In this document: positions 1 to 8,956 of the stretch, one piece after another | Layout of the letters: every line of letters starts with the position of its first letter | Numbering within the stretch: position 1 is the first letter of the stretch | Source of the DNA: Bog-473 sp963828825 | GTDB taxonomy: Bacteria > Actinomycetota > Acidimicrobiia > Acidimicrobiales > RAAP-2 | Direction: 5' to 3' | Assembly (NCBI GenBank): GCA_963828825.1 | Contig: CAWHGF010000007.1 | Span: forward strand, 992,001-1,056,000 | Length of the DNA: 64,000 nt | Translations under genes and position numbers: made by a program | Notes under the pieces: model-generated | Database searches by the model: none | The model's input: the letters and a program-made list of their open reading frames with translations, nothing else | What the model was told of the DNA's origin: nothing

Positions 1-29
1 TCGGCACCCGTGCCCTAACGTTTGGAGCA

Positions 30-1004
30 GTGAATCCGACAGAGGCCCTCGACCTGCCCCGCCTCCAAGAGGGACTGCGGCGTCTGGAACCCCTGCTCAC
101 CGCCTCTGTCGTCACGGGCGACGGCTTCCTCGACGAGGTGACGACCCACCTCATCGCCGCGGGCGGCAAGCGGCTGCGGCCCCTCCTCGCGCTGGCTGCG
201 GCGACAGGCGGCAGCCGCGACGCCACCGAGGACGACCTCATGGGCGGGGTGGCGGTGGAACTCGTCCACCTGGCCTCGCTGTACCACGACGACGTCATTG
301 ACGAGGCAACTATCCGGCGCAACGTCGAGAGCGTCAACAGCCGTTTCGGAAACCTGGTCGCCATCGTCGCCGGCGACTATCTGCTGGCCCGCAGTGCCGC
401 CATCGCGGCCGGCCTCGGCACCGAGATCGCCGAGCTGCTGGCTGACACGCTGGGCCGGCTGTGCCAGGGACAGGTGACCGAGGTGCGCTCGGCCTTCCAG
501 ATCGTGCGCAGCCGGGAGGACTACTTCGCGTCCATCAGCGGCAAGACGGCGGCGCTCACCGCGACCTCCTGCCGTATCGGCGCGCTGACCGGCGGGCTCC
601 CGGCCGCGCAGGTCGACGCCTGCACCGAATTCGGGCGCTGCTTCGGCATGGTGTTCCAGATACGTGACGACATCCTCGATATCTCCGCGACCGACGGCCA
701 GTTGCAGAAGCCGGCGGGCCAGGACCTCGCCGAGGGCATCTACACGCTGCCGGCCCTGGTAGCACTGGCCGATCCCAACGCGGGCCCGGATCTGCGGGCC
801 CTCCTCGGACAGCCCCTGGGCCAACCCGAACGCGACAAGGCGCGGGCCATCGTGATGGCCTCGAACGGGATCGCCGAGTCCGTGGACGCCGCCCGCTGCT
901 ACGTCGAAGACGCGCAGAAGGCCACCGCCGGGATCGGCCAGCCCGAACTGCGGGCGGGGCTCTCCCGGCTGGTGGCCGAACTGCTGAGCGACCTTCCGAG
1001 CTGA
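30..1004 (+). CDS. Polyprenyl (trans-isoprenyl) diphosphate synthase
   Basis: Condenses isopentenyl diphosphate with allylic diphosphates to make a long prenyl chain, probably the menaquinone side chain. The 324-residue protein has GGKRLRP at 45-51, the first aspartate-rich motif DDVID at 87-91 and the second DDILD at 213-217, the Mg/diphosphate sites of the family. The GTG start follows GGAG at only 2 nt, and the frame stays open to the window edge, so a few upstream codons could belong to it. Family is certain; chain length is not readable. Confidence 0.9.
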   Translation: MNPTEALDLPRLQEGLRRLEPLLTASVVTGDGFLDEVTTHLIAAGGKRLRPLLALAAATGGSRDATEDDLMGGVAVELVHLASLYHDDVIDEATIRRNVESVNSRFGNLVAIVAGDYLLARSAAIAAGLGTEIAELLADTLGRLCQGQVTEVRSAFQIVRSREDYFASISGKTAALTATSCRIGALTGGLPAAQVDACTEFGRCFGMVFQIRDDILDISATDGQLQKPAGQDLAEGIYTLPALVALADPNAGPDLRALLGQPLGQPERDKARAIVMASNGIAESVDAARCYVEDAQKATAGIGQPELRAGLSRLVAELLSDLPS

Positions 1005-1017
1005 CCCCGGGGGTCAG
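1001..1017. terminator. Palindrome spanning the stop of the prenyl synthase
   Basis: A 17-bp odd palindrome (CTGACCCC, one base, GGGGTCAG) contains the stop of the synthase and the stop region of the decayed gene on the other strand. The convergent arrangement would suit a two-way terminator, but there is no real loop and no T-run, so the role is uncertain. Confidence 0.3.
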
Positions 1018-1162
1018 CCGGCGGTCGTGCCGGTGTTCCCGCCCGATCCGGTGGAGTCCGAGACCCCGGCGCCGCCGACATCCCGCACGTGGCGTTCGCC
1101 TTGGACAGACGCGCCCGCAACTTGGTCTCACGGTTCTGCACCGGGGTGAGCGTGCGAGACAT
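1014..1162 (-). pseudogene. Decayed paralogue of the adjacent small secreted protein
   Basis: An ATG at 1162 is preceded by a perfect AAGGAGG site. The first residues MSRT and then PVQNRETKLRARL correspond to MFRT and IQNRETKVNARL of the neighbour ending at 1361, but the signal peptide and middle are missing. After about residue 22 the sensible C-terminus (GSGGNTGTTAG then stop at 1014) lies in the +1 frame. I read this as a duplicated gene with an internal deletion and a frameshift. The conserved ribosome site shows that the copy included the leader. Confidence 0.6.
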
Positions 1163-1360
1163 TGGTCCTCCTTGGAGAATGAGACACGGGACACCGTGCC
1201 TCCGGCGGCGGGACCCACTCTGCACGTCGATTGTGAGGAACCTGTAACGGCGGGAAAACAAATCTTGGACATCCGGGCCCGAATTGGCCCGGAATTGCGA
1301 GGCGGCCACCGCCGGGTCTCCCCGGACGGTGACCGCTCTCCACGAGCTGATGGGCGCGGG

Positions 1361-1729
1361 TCAGCTGGCGCTGGTCCCGCCGGCGCTCGTCCCGTCGGCG
1401 CTGCAGGCCGCCTGGGCCTTGGCCAGCCGTGCGTTCACCTTGGTCTCGCGGTTCTGGATCTTGGTGATGCGGTTGGCGATGGCGTCGGCGCGCGTCGTCT
1501 TGCCGTCTGCCCTGAGGGTGGCCTCACGGGCCTGCGCCTTGGGCAGGTGGGCCGCCAGCGTGGCCTCCACCTTCTGGACCTTGGCCTGCAGGGCCGGGAG
1601 CTTGGCGCACAGGGCGGCCGTGTTGGCGCCCGTCGAGCCGGTGGCCGGGGTCGCCGCACCGGCGGTGCCGGCCACGCCGAAGGTCAGGGCACCGGCAACT
1701 GCGGCTCCGGCGACGATGGTGCGAAACAT
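1361..1729 (-). CDS. Small secreted helical protein of unknown function
   Basis: A 122-residue protein. The ATG at 1729 is chosen because AGGAGG lies just upstream. Residues 1-26 form a signal peptide (MFRTIVAGAAVAGALTFG, then an AGA-type cleavage site). The rest is Ala/Lys/Arg-rich and likely helical or coiled-coil (LQAKVQKVEATL, VNARLAKAQ), with one Cys pair. I do not recognise a family. A decayed copy lies directly downstream. Confidence 0.65.
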   Translation of the reverse strand: MFRTIVAGAAVAGALTFGVAGTAGAATPATGSTGANTAALCAKLPALQAKVQKVEATLAAHLPKAQAREATLRADGKTTRADAIANRITKIQNRETKVNARLAKAQAACSADGTSAGGTSAS

Positions 1730-1893
1730 GGTGTCCTCCTTGGACCTCGGGTGCTCTGTGCACTCACCGCCATCCGGCGGCACAACCCACGCTGGGCGCG
1801 AGATGTGAGGGAACTGTCATGAAGGTTTGAAGGAAGGCCACGCAACGTAAGGAGACCGGAAGAAAGCGGGCCGAACGGGCCGGTTGCGCGCCC

Positions 1894-3318
1894 TCAGCCC
1901 CGGTCGGGACGCAGCGTGGGGAAGGCGATGACCTCGCGTATGTTGCCCACGTCGCCGAGCAGCATCAGCAGCCTGTCCACGCCGAGCCCGAACCCCGAGG
2001 TCGGGGGCAGCCCGTACTCGAGGGCGCGGAGATACTCCTCGTCCACCACCGCCGACTCCTCGTCGTCACCGGCGCGGGCCTTCGCCGCCTGTTCCTCGAA
2101 ACGAGCCCGCTGGTCGTCGGGGTCGATCAGCTCGGTGAAGCCGTTGCCCAGCTCGCGGCCCGCCACCACGGGCTCGTAGCGCTCGACGAGCTCGGGCCCG
2201 TCGCGGTGGCGCCGGGCCAGGGGTGACACCTCGGCGGGGTAATCGACGACGAAGACGGGGCCCCACAGCTCCGGCTCGGTCGTCTTCTCGTAGATCTCGA
2301 GCAGAATTTTGCCCGGCCCCCAGGCGGCGTCGACCTCGATACCGACCTCGGCCGCCACCTTGGCCAGCTCCTCGCGGGGCGAGCGCACGTCGAGGGTGAA
2401 CCCGGTGGCCTCCGCGATCAGCTCGCTCATGGTGGCGCGCCGCCACGGCGTCGTGAGGTCGAGGGCTCGCCCGCCGTAGGTGAGCGTCGTCGTCCCCAGC
2501 ACGTCCATCGCCAAGCCGGCCACCAGCTCCTCGAAGACGACCATGGTGTCGGTGTAGTCGGCGTAGGCCTGGTAGAGCTCGAGCGTCGTGAACTCGGGGT
2601 TGTGGCGCGGCGAGATGCCCTCGTTGCGGAAGCTGCGGCCGATCTCGAACACCTTGTCGAAGCCGCCGACGACAAGCCGCTTGAGATAGAGCTCGGGTGC
2701 GACGCGCAGGTAGAAGTCCGTGTCGAACGTGTTGTGGTGCGTGACGAACGGGCGCGCCGTGGCGCCACCCACGATGGGGTGCAGCAACGGCGTCTCCACC
2801 TCGACGAAGCCTTGCTCCCACAAGCGCCGGCGCATGTGGCGCACGACGTCGCTGCGCATGCGCAGCAGCTGGCGCGAGCGCTCGTTGGCCCACAGGTCGA
2901 CCTCGCGTTGGCGGTACCGCGTCTCGACGTCGCTCACGCCGTGCCACTTGTCGCCGAAGTTGCGCCGCGCCTCGGCCAGGAGCGTCCACTCCCTCACCAT
3001 GACCGAGAGCTCGCCGCGCCTCGTCCGCACGACCTCACCCCGGGCCCCGATCCAGTCACCGAGGTTCAACTCCACGAACTCGTCGAAGCGCTCCGTCTCC
3101 GTCGCCCGCGCGAAGAGCTGCACCGCGCCCGACGCGTCGCGCAGCTCGGCGAACGCGGCCTTCCCCTGATCACGCAGGAGCATGACCCGGCCGGCCACCC
3201 CGACGGTGACGCCGGACTCCTCTCCGGGGGCCAACGAGGACCACGCCTCGACGACCGCCGCCGTCTCGTGGGTGCGCTCGAAGCGGTAGGGGACCTCCGG
3301 CGGCGTCCGCTCGCTCAT
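1894..3318 (-). CDS. lysS: Lysyl-tRNA synthetase, class II
   Basis: Charges tRNA-Lys with lysine. The 474-residue protein has an N-terminal OB-fold anticodon-binding part (about 30-140) and a class II core. Motif 2 is visible as FRNEGISPRHNPEFT and motif 3 as GFGLGVDRLLMLLG near the C-terminus. The start overlaps the coaX stop as ATGA, so it is the last gene of the nadB-nadC-coaX-lysS run. The same coaX/lysS pairing exists in mycobacteria. Confidence 0.97.
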   Translation of the reverse strand: MSERTPPEVPYRFERTHETAAVVEAWSSLAPGEESGVTVGVAGRVMLLRDQGKAAFAELRDASGAVQLFARATETERFDEFVELNLGDWIGARGEVVRTRRGELSVMVREWTLLAEARRNFGDKWHGVSDVETRYRQREVDLWANERSRQLLRMRSDVVRHMRRRLWEQGFVEVETPLLHPIVGGATARPFVTHHNTFDTDFYLRVAPELYLKRLVVGGFDKVFEIGRSFRNEGISPRHNPEFTTLELYQAYADYTDTMVVFEELVAGLAMDVLGTTTLTYGGRALDLTTPWRRATMSELIAEATGFTLDVRSPREELAKVAAEVGIEVDAAWGPGKILLEIYEKTTEPELWGPVFVVDYPAEVSPLARRHRDGPELVERYEPVVAGRELGNGFTELIDPDDQRARFEEQAAKARAGDDEESAVVDEEYLRALEYGLPPTSGFGLGVDRLLMLLGDVGNIREVIAFPTLRPDRG

Positions 3319-4166
3319 GAAGGGATGTTGCGCTCGTACACGATGCGCAAGCCGTGCAGGGTCAACCAGGGCTCCACGTGCTCAATGGTGTCCGAATACG
3401 GCGCAATGAGCGAACTGAACCCTCCCGTGGCCACCACCGCGGCCGGGCCGAGCTCCTCCATGAAGCGACGGGCCAGCGAGTCGACCAGCCCGGCGAAGCC
3501 GTAGAGCGTCCCTGCCTCAATGGACTCCACGGTGGAGCGCCCGATGACGCTCCGCGGCTCGACCAGCTCCACCCGCCGCAGGGCCGCCGCCGAGTCGTAG
3601 AGGGCGTCGAGGCTGACGCCCACCCCCGGCGTGATGGCGCCACCCATGTACTCGCCGTTGGCGCTGATGGCCTCCACCGTCGTCGCGGTTCCCATGTCGA
3701 CCACCACACAGGGGCCACCGTAGAGGTCATAGGCCCCGACGGCGTCGGCGATGCGGTCCGCCCCGACCTCCTTGGGATTGTCGTACAGGATGGGCATCCC
3801 GCTCTTGGTCCCGGGGCCGAGCACGACGCTCGGCAACTTGGAGAACCAGCGCGAGGCCATCTGACGGAGCTCCGCCGTCACATGGGGCACCGAGGAGCAC
3901 ACGGCGATGCCCGACACCGAGGTGGAGATGTCGAGACCCTCGAGGTCCAAAAGCTGGGTGAGAAGGACCGCGTGCTCGTCGGGGGTGCGGCTGGGGACCG
4001 TCGAGAGCCGCCAGTGGTGGGTGAGCCCGCGCGGCGCGGTCGGGTCGTGCTCCGTCCCGATGCCGACACCGATGCTCTCCTCGGGCGCCGGCACGTGGCC
4101 GTCCGCGTCCGGCGCGTACAACCCGATCACCGTTTCCGTGTTGCCGACGTCAATGACCAGCAGCAC
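3315..4166 (-). CDS. coaX: Type III pantothenate kinase
   Basis: Phosphorylates pantothenate, the first committed step to CoA. The 283-residue protein has the ASKHA phosphate-1 loop DVGNTETVIG near residue 6, the DMGTATT phosphate-2 loop, and GGAITPGVGVSLDAL. It lies 3 bp after nadC and overlaps lysS by 4 bp. The pantothenate made by panC upstream in the same operon is its substrate. Confidence 0.95.
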   Translation of the reverse strand: MLLVIDVGNTETVIGLYAPDADGHVPAPEESIGVGIGTEHDPTAPRGLTHHWRLSTVPSRTPDEHAVLLTQLLDLEGLDISTSVSGIAVCSSVPHVTAELRQMASRWFSKLPSVVLGPGTKSGMPILYDNPKEVGADRIADAVGAYDLYGGPCVVVDMGTATTVEAISANGEYMGGAITPGVGVSLDALYDSAAALRRVELVEPRSVIGRSTVESIEAGTLYGFAGLVDSLARRFMEELGPAAVVATGGFSSLIAPYSDTIEHVEPWLTLHGLRIVYERNIPS

Positions 4167-4169
4167 GGC

Positions 4170-5084
4170 TCACCGCCCTCCCGTGGGCCCGTCGTCCGTC
4201 GCCGCCTTGGTCCAGATGAGGTCGAGCCCGAGATCGAGCACCGGGGCCGAGTGGGTCAGCGCGCCGACCGAGATCCGGTCCGGTCCCGCGGCCGCGTACG
4301 CGCCGATGGTGGCGAGCGTCACGCCGCCGGACACCTCGGTCAGGATCGGCCCGGGCGCGTCCACGTGCGCCACCGCGATCGCCTCGACGACCGTGCCCGG
4401 GTCCATGTTGTCGAGCAGCACGGCGTCCGCGCCCGCCCGGGCGGCCTGGGCCACCTGGTCGAGGGCGTCGCACTCGATCTCGACCATCCGCCCCGGCCAC
4501 AACGCGCGGGCCCGCCGCACCGCGTCGGCGATGCTCGTCCCGGCGAGGTGGTTGTCCTTCACCAGGACCGCGTCGGACAGACCGAAGCGGTGGCTGGTGC
4601 CGCCGCCGGCCCGCACCGCCGCCTTCTCCAAGAGGCGCAGGCCGGGTGTCGTCTTGCGGGTGTCGAGCACGGCCACCGACGGGTTGCTGTCGTGCGCGGC
4701 CGACACGAATTGTGCGGTCAGGGTGGCCACGCCGGACAGGCGCCCGAGAAAGTTCAGCGCGGTGCGCTCGGCCGTGAGGATCGGCCGCAACGGCCCCGTC
4801 ACCTCCAGCACCGTGTCGCCGGCAACCAGCTCGTCCCCGTCGGCCGCCAGCCACACCAGCTCGACCTCGGGGCCGACGCGCCGGAATGTCTCCGTGGCAC
4901 ACTCGCGGCCCGCCAGCACGCCGGCCCGGCGGGAGCGCAGGGCGAACTGCGCCTGCACGTCCTCGGGCACCAGCGCCGCGGTCAGGTCCCCTTCGGGGCC
5001 GAGGTCTTCGTCCAGGGCGCGCCCGACGGCCTCGCGCACCGCCCGGGCGTAGGCCGCCGCATCGTACTCACCCACTGCGGTCAC
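4170..5084 (-). CDS. nadC: Nicotinate-nucleotide pyrophosphorylase (quinolinate phosphoribosyltransferase)
   Basis: Converts quinolinate and PRPP to nicotinate mononucleotide. Visible are DLTAALV near the N-terminus, GREC, the TRKTTPGLR catalytic stretch, GGGTSHRFGLSDAVLVKDNH and the C-terminal barrel with LLDNMDPG. I chose GTG 5084 (17 bp inside nadB, 304 residues); GTG 5075 would also fit. The frame is open further upstream, but that part is the nadB shadow. nadA is not in the window. Confidence 0.95.
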   Translation of the reverse strand: MTAVGEYDAAAYARAVREAVGRALDEDLGPEGDLTAALVPEDVQAQFALRSRRAGVLAGRECATETFRRVGPEVELVWLAADGDELVAGDTVLEVTGPLRPILTAERTALNFLGRLSGVATLTAQFVSAAHDSNPSVAVLDTRKTTPGLRLLEKAAVRAGGGTSHRFGLSDAVLVKDNHLAGTSIADAVRRARALWPGRMVEIECDALDQVAQAARAGADAVLLDNMDPGTVVEAIAVAHVDAPGPILTEVSGGVTLATIGAYAAAGPDRISVGALTHSAPVLDLGLDLIWTKAATDDGPTGGR

Positions 5085-6735
5085 CCGTCTCGTCCGGGAC
5101 CCGCCCGTGCACGAGCCGCCGCCGCCACGACGGGTCGGTGTCGGGGTACTCGCGCCGGGCGTGGGCGCCTCGGCTCTCGGTGCGGGCGAGCGCGGAGGCC
5201 AGCAGGGCGTCCGCCACCCGCAGCAGGTTCGCCAGCTCACCCGCGCCGACGGATGGCGCCGCGCCTCCGAGCGCGGCGCTGGCTTCGTCCACGGCCGCGC
5301 GAGCCCCGGCCAGCGATTCGGCGCTGCGCACGACACCCGCGCCCCGCGTCATGGCCCGCTGCACGGTGTCGCGGAGCTTGGTCACGTCCACGCCGGGCCA
5401 CCCGTCGACACCGGGCCACCCGTCCGCGCCGGGTGGCGCCGCCGGGGGCGGCGACTTCAGAACGGTGCACCCGATGCCGTCGATCGGCTCTTCACCCAGC
5501 ACGGCCCGCAGCGCGCCACTCGGCTCCGGGCACCGGGCTCCCGACGGGATCCGCTCGGCCAGACGGGCGCCGAAGACCATGCCTTCGAGCAACGAGTTGG
5601 ACGCCAGCCGGTTGGCCCCGTGCACCCCGGTGCAGGCGACCTCCCCCACCGCCCACAGGCCGGGCAGCGCCGTGGCGCCCCACAGGTCGGTGACCACGCC
5701 ACCCGAGAGATGGTGTGCGGCCGGCGCGATCGGCAGCCAATCGCGCTGGGGATCCAGCCCGATGGACGAGAGCGACGCGGCAATAGTGGGAAAGCGCGCC
5801 GAGAAGCGCTCGAGTCCGGTGGCGTCCAGCCAGAGGTGGTCGACGCCCTGCTCGGCCATACGCGCCGCCATGGCCCGGCTCACCACGTCGCGGGCGGCCA
5901 GCTCGTCGACGAAGCGCTCGCCGTCGCGGTCACGCAGGAGCGCACCGTGGCCGCGCAGGGCCTCGGAGAGCAGTGGTCGGGGCATGGCCGGGTGGTGCAG
6001 CGCGGTGGGGTGGAACTGCACGAACTCCACGTCGGCCGTCGGCACGCCCGCCCGCAGCGCCATGGCCACGCCGTCGCCCGTGGACTCGGGCGGGTTGGTG
6101 GTGACCGAGAAGAGCTGACCGGCCCCGCCGGTGGCCAGCACGACGTGGTCGGCCCGCACCGGCACCGGACCTTCACCACCGGCGGGCGGCAAGGCCCGCA
6201 CGCCGACGCAGCGGCCGCCCTCGACCAGCAGATCGAGCGCGAACCATCCCTCCAGCACGGCGCTGGCCGAGCGGTAGGTGGCGTCGACGAGCGCCCGTTC
6301 GACCTCGGCACCGGTGGCGGCGCCGCCGGCGTGCACAACGCGCGGCCGGGAGTGGCCTCCCTCGCGGGCCAGCGCCAGAAGGCCCGTCGCCTCTCGGTCG
6401 AACTCGACACCGAGCGCGATCAGCTCGTGCACACGTCCGGGTCCCTCGTCGACGAGGATGCGCACCGCCTCCTCGTCGCACAGGCCCGCCCCGGCGGCGA
6501 GCGTGTCTGCGAGGTGCAGGTCGGTGGAGTCCTCGTCGGCGCCGAGCACCGCGGCGACGCCGCCCTGCGCCCAACGCGTCGCCGACTGTGACAGCGTGCC
6601 TTTGGTCAGCACGCCGAGCGAGAGGGACGGCGAGGGCCCACCCGGTCCGGCCAGCCGCACGGCCGCAGACAGGCCGGCCACCCCACTCCCCAGGACCAGG
6701 ACGTCGAAGGGTCCGGGCCGGGCCCCGGTGGTCAC
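5068..6735 (-). CDS. nadB: L-aspartate oxidase
   Basis: FAD enzyme that oxidises L-aspartate to iminoaspartate for quinolinate synthesis. The 555-residue protein starts with the dinucleotide-binding motif VLGSGVAGLSAAVRLAG (about 15-30). HHLSGGVVTD and GLWAVGEVACTGVHGANRLASNS are typical of the succinate dehydrogenase/fumarate reductase flavoprotein family. Its ATG overlaps the panD stop as ATGA, and its 3' end overlaps nadC. Confidence 0.96.
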   Translation of the reverse strand: MTTGARPGPFDVLVLGSGVAGLSAAVRLAGPGGPSPSLSLGVLTKGTLSQSATRWAQGGVAAVLGADEDSTDLHLADTLAAGAGLCDEEAVRILVDEGPGRVHELIALGVEFDREATGLLALAREGGHSRPRVVHAGGAATGAEVERALVDATYRSASAVLEGWFALDLLVEGGRCVGVRALPPAGGEGPVPVRADHVVLATGGAGQLFSVTTNPPESTGDGVAMALRAGVPTADVEFVQFHPTALHHPAMPRPLLSEALRGHGALLRDRDGERFVDELAARDVVSRAMAARMAEQGVDHLWLDATGLERFSARFPTIAASLSSIGLDPQRDWLPIAPAAHHLSGGVVTDLWGATALPGLWAVGEVACTGVHGANRLASNSLLEGMVFGARLAERIPSGARCPEPSGALRAVLGEEPIDGIGCTVLKSPPPAAPPGADGWPGVDGWPGVDVTKLRDTVQRAMTRGAGVVRSAESLAGARAAVDEASAALGGAAPSVGAGELANLLRVADALLASALARTESRGAHARREYPDTDPSWRRRLVHGRVPDETGDRSG

Positions 6736-7124
6736 GCCGGTTCGGTCAGGGTGAGCTCGGCGTCGAGGCGGGCCGACGACTCGTCGATCACCCGGTTGCG
6801 CCCGTCGACGTGCACGACGCGGGGCACGTAGGCCGTGAGCTCGTCGCGCTCGTAGTCGGCGTAGGTGATGATGATCACCTTGTCCCCCGGCGCCACCAGA
6901 CGCGCCGCGGCCCCGTTGAGGCAGACCTGGCCGGGGTCACCCTCAATGGCGTAGGTCTCGAAGCGTGCCCCGTTGTCGATGTCGAGGACGGTCACCTGCT
7001 CGTAGGGGAGGATGTCCGCCAGCGCCAGCAGCTCGGTGTCGATGGACACCGAGCCCACGTAGTGCAGGTTGGCCCCGGTGACCGTGGCCCGGTGGATCTT
7101 GGACTTCATCATGCGGCGGCGCAT
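6732..7124 (-). CDS. panD: Aspartate 1-decarboxylase (pyruvoyl enzyme)
   Basis: Makes beta-alanine from aspartate for pantothenate. From ATG 7124 (AGGTGAG upstream, 4 bp after panC) the protein is 130 residues, and Gly24-Ser25 in YVGSVSID is exactly the self-cleavage site that creates the pyruvoyl group. The downstream motifs CLNGAAARLVAPGDKVIII are also present. Adjacent to nadB, so two aspartate-using enzymes are co-translated. Confidence 0.96.
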   Translation of the reverse strand: MRRRMMKSKIHRATVTGANLHYVGSVSIDTELLALADILPYEQVTVLDIDNGARFETYAIEGDPGQVCLNGAAARLVAPGDKVIIITYADYERDELTAYVPRVVHVDGRNRVIDESSARLDAELTLTEPA

Positions 7125-7128
7125 CGGC

Positions 7129-8061
7129 TCACCTGGTCCTTTCGAGTTGGCGCACTTTCTCGGTTGCCGTTGGTACGGCGAGGACATCGTCGGCGCCCAT
7201 CAGGGCAGCGCTGTTGTCGATCAGTCTGACGGGGCCCACCTGGCCCGCGATGAGCAGGCGCAGCGACCCCAGGTCGGTGACGGAGGCCACCTCCACCTCC
7301 TGCAAGGTGTCGGCGTCGACCACGACGGCGTAGTCGAGCTCCACCAGCGGCTCGGCGGCGACCACGGCGCGCATCGCCCGCGCCACGGCCGCACCCGAGC
7401 GCTCGCCGTCGGCCAGTGCGGCCCGTCCGGTGGCCAGCGCGCGCGAGAGCACGGTCGCCGCCTTGCGCTCGAGCGCCGAGAGCCTGACGTTGCGACTCGA
7501 CAGGGCCAGGCCGTCCTCCTCGCGCACGATGGGGCACCCGACCACCTGGACCGGCAGCGAGAGCTCGAGCGCCATGCGACGGACGACGGCCAGCTGCTGG
7601 AAGTCTTTCAGGCCGAAATAGGCCCGGCAGGGCTCCGCCATAGTGAAGAGCTTCGCCACCACGGTGGCCACACCGTCGAAGTGACCGGGCCGCGACGCAC
7701 CCTCCCAACCGTCGCTGACGCCGCGCACGGACACGGTCGTCGAGGGGGGGTCGGGCCACGACGGGTACATCTCGGCCACACTCGGAACGAAGGCGACGTC
7801 CGCGCCCGACTCGGCGGAGACGAGCAGGTCGCGCTCGAGCGTCCTCGGGTAGCGCGCGATGTCCTCGGGGTCGCCGAACTGGAGCGGGTTCACGAAGATG
7901 CTGACGGCCACCACGTTGCACTCCGCCCTGGCCCGGGCGATCAGCGACGTGTGCCCGTCGTGCAACGCGCCCATGGTGGGCACCAACCCGACCACCCGGC
8001 CCGCGGCGCGGGCCCGGTCAAGCAGGGCGCGGCATCCGGCGACGGACTCGACGACCTCCAC
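7129..8061 (-). CDS. panC: Pantothenate synthetase
   Basis: ATP-dependent ligation of pantoate and beta-alanine. GTG 8061 is chosen because AGGAGAG lies 5 bp upstream and the family N-terminus (VEVVESVAG, then VGLVPTMGALHDGH) follows. VNPLQFG, FGLKDFQQ and the KMS-like ALSSRN are visible. 310 residues. Lies 10 bp after the DUF2520 gene, as in mycobacteria. Confidence 0.96.
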   Translation of the reverse strand: MEVVESVAGCRALLDRARAAGRVVGLVPTMGALHDGHTSLIARARAECNVVAVSIFVNPLQFGDPEDIARYPRTLERDLLVSAESGADVAFVPSVAEMYPSWPDPPSTTVSVRGVSDGWEGASRPGHFDGVATVVAKLFTMAEPCRAYFGLKDFQQLAVVRRMALELSLPVQVVGCPIVREEDGLALSSRNVRLSALERKAATVLSRALATGRAALADGERSGAAVARAMRAVVAAEPLVELDYAVVVDADTLQEVEVASVTDLGSLRLLIAGQVGPVRLIDNSAALMGADDVLAVPTATEKVRQLERTR

Positions 8062-8071
8062 CGTCGCTCTC

Positions 8072-8887
8072 CTACACCGTGGCCGGCTCGGCCGGCGCCG
8101 TGGCATTCGAGGCTGTGGCATTCGAGGCTGTGGCATGCGAGGCAGTGGCATTCGAGGCTGTGTGCGGGGCCGAGGCGTCCGCGTGGGCCAGCCGGGTGGC
8201 CAGGGCCGCCCCCGCCTGGTAGCCGGCGCGCTCGGACTCGGGCAGAGCGTCCAGATGACGGCTCAGCGTCGCCCAGTCGCCCCGCCGGGCCGGCCCGGTC
8301 AGTGCGGCACCGGCCCCCAGCGCCGCCACGTCGTCCACGGCGGCCCGGGTCAGCGGGAGGAACGACTCGAGGTCCAGTCCGACCGAGGCGGCCACCCGCT
8401 CCACCTGCCCCAGCAATGCCACCACGTGATTGGCCGCGATACAGGCGGCCGCGTGGTACGCCGCCCTGTCACCGTCGGCCACCTCGACGACCCGGCCTCC
8501 CAGGCAGGCCACCATGTCCCTCGCCAGCGGCGCCCCGGCCACGGCGTAGGTGACGCCCGAGCAGAGGCGGGCGGCGCCCACCTCGCCGTTGGGCAGCGGG
8601 ACCAGCGGGTGCACGGCCGCCCGCAAGGGGTGCGGCGCCAGCGCGTCGAGCCCGAGCGAACCCGACAGGTGGACCACGGTCGTCCCTGGCGAGGGCGTCA
8701 CCGCCGCCGCGACGTCGGCCACGGCGTCGTCGGGGGTGGCGATGACGAGCATGTCCACGCCTTCGGCGGCGGGGGTGAGCTCGTTGTGGCGGCCGAGGAA
8801 ACCGGCGAACTCCCAGCCACGCGCCGACAGCGCGGCGGCCAAGGACGTGCCGGCCCGACCGGGACCGATGATGCGAATGGAGTGCAC
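8072..8887 (-). CDS. Rossmann-like and DUF2520 domain protein
   Basis: A 271-residue NAD(P)-fold protein: RIIGPGRAGTSLAAAL at the N-terminus, a dehydrogenase-like beta-alpha fold to about residue 125, then an all-helical DUF2520 domain. The family is next to panC in many actinobacteria (Rv3603c position), so a role in pantoate or CoA supply, for example as a ketopantoate reductase-like enzyme, is plausible but unproven. The last 20 residues are a low-complexity (SNATA) tail encoded by a 15-bp tandem repeat. Confidence 0.8.
   Translation of the reverse strand: MHSIRIIGPGRAGTSLAAALSARGWEFAGFLGRHNELTPAAEGVDMLVIATPDDAVADVAAAVTPSPGTTVVHLSGSLGLDALAPHPLRAAVHPLVPLPNGEVGAARLCSGVTYAVAGAPLARDMVACLGGRVVEVADGDRAAYHAAACIAANHVVALLGQVERVAASVGLDLESFLPLTRAAVDDVAALGAGAALTGPARRGDWATLSRHLDALPESERAGYQAGAALATRLAHADASAPHTASNATASHATASNATASNATAPAEPATV
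8101..8160. repeat. Four tandem 15-bp repeats in the 3' end of the DUF2520 gene
   Basis: Four contiguous copies of TGGCATTCGAGGCTG (the third with two changes) encode the ATASNATAS tail. Being a multiple of three, the copy number can change without a frameshift. Confidence 0.9.
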
Positions 8888-8956
8888 CTGACCTCCTTCG
8901 GCGTTCCAGCCCCTCGCGGGTGCCGTTCGCCTACAGACGATCGAAGATAACGACGG

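Noticed and set aside
3354..5693. Very long open frame on the plus strand opposite coaX/nadC/nadB
   Set aside because: It is the codon-bias shadow of well-supported minus-strand genes and shows no domain.
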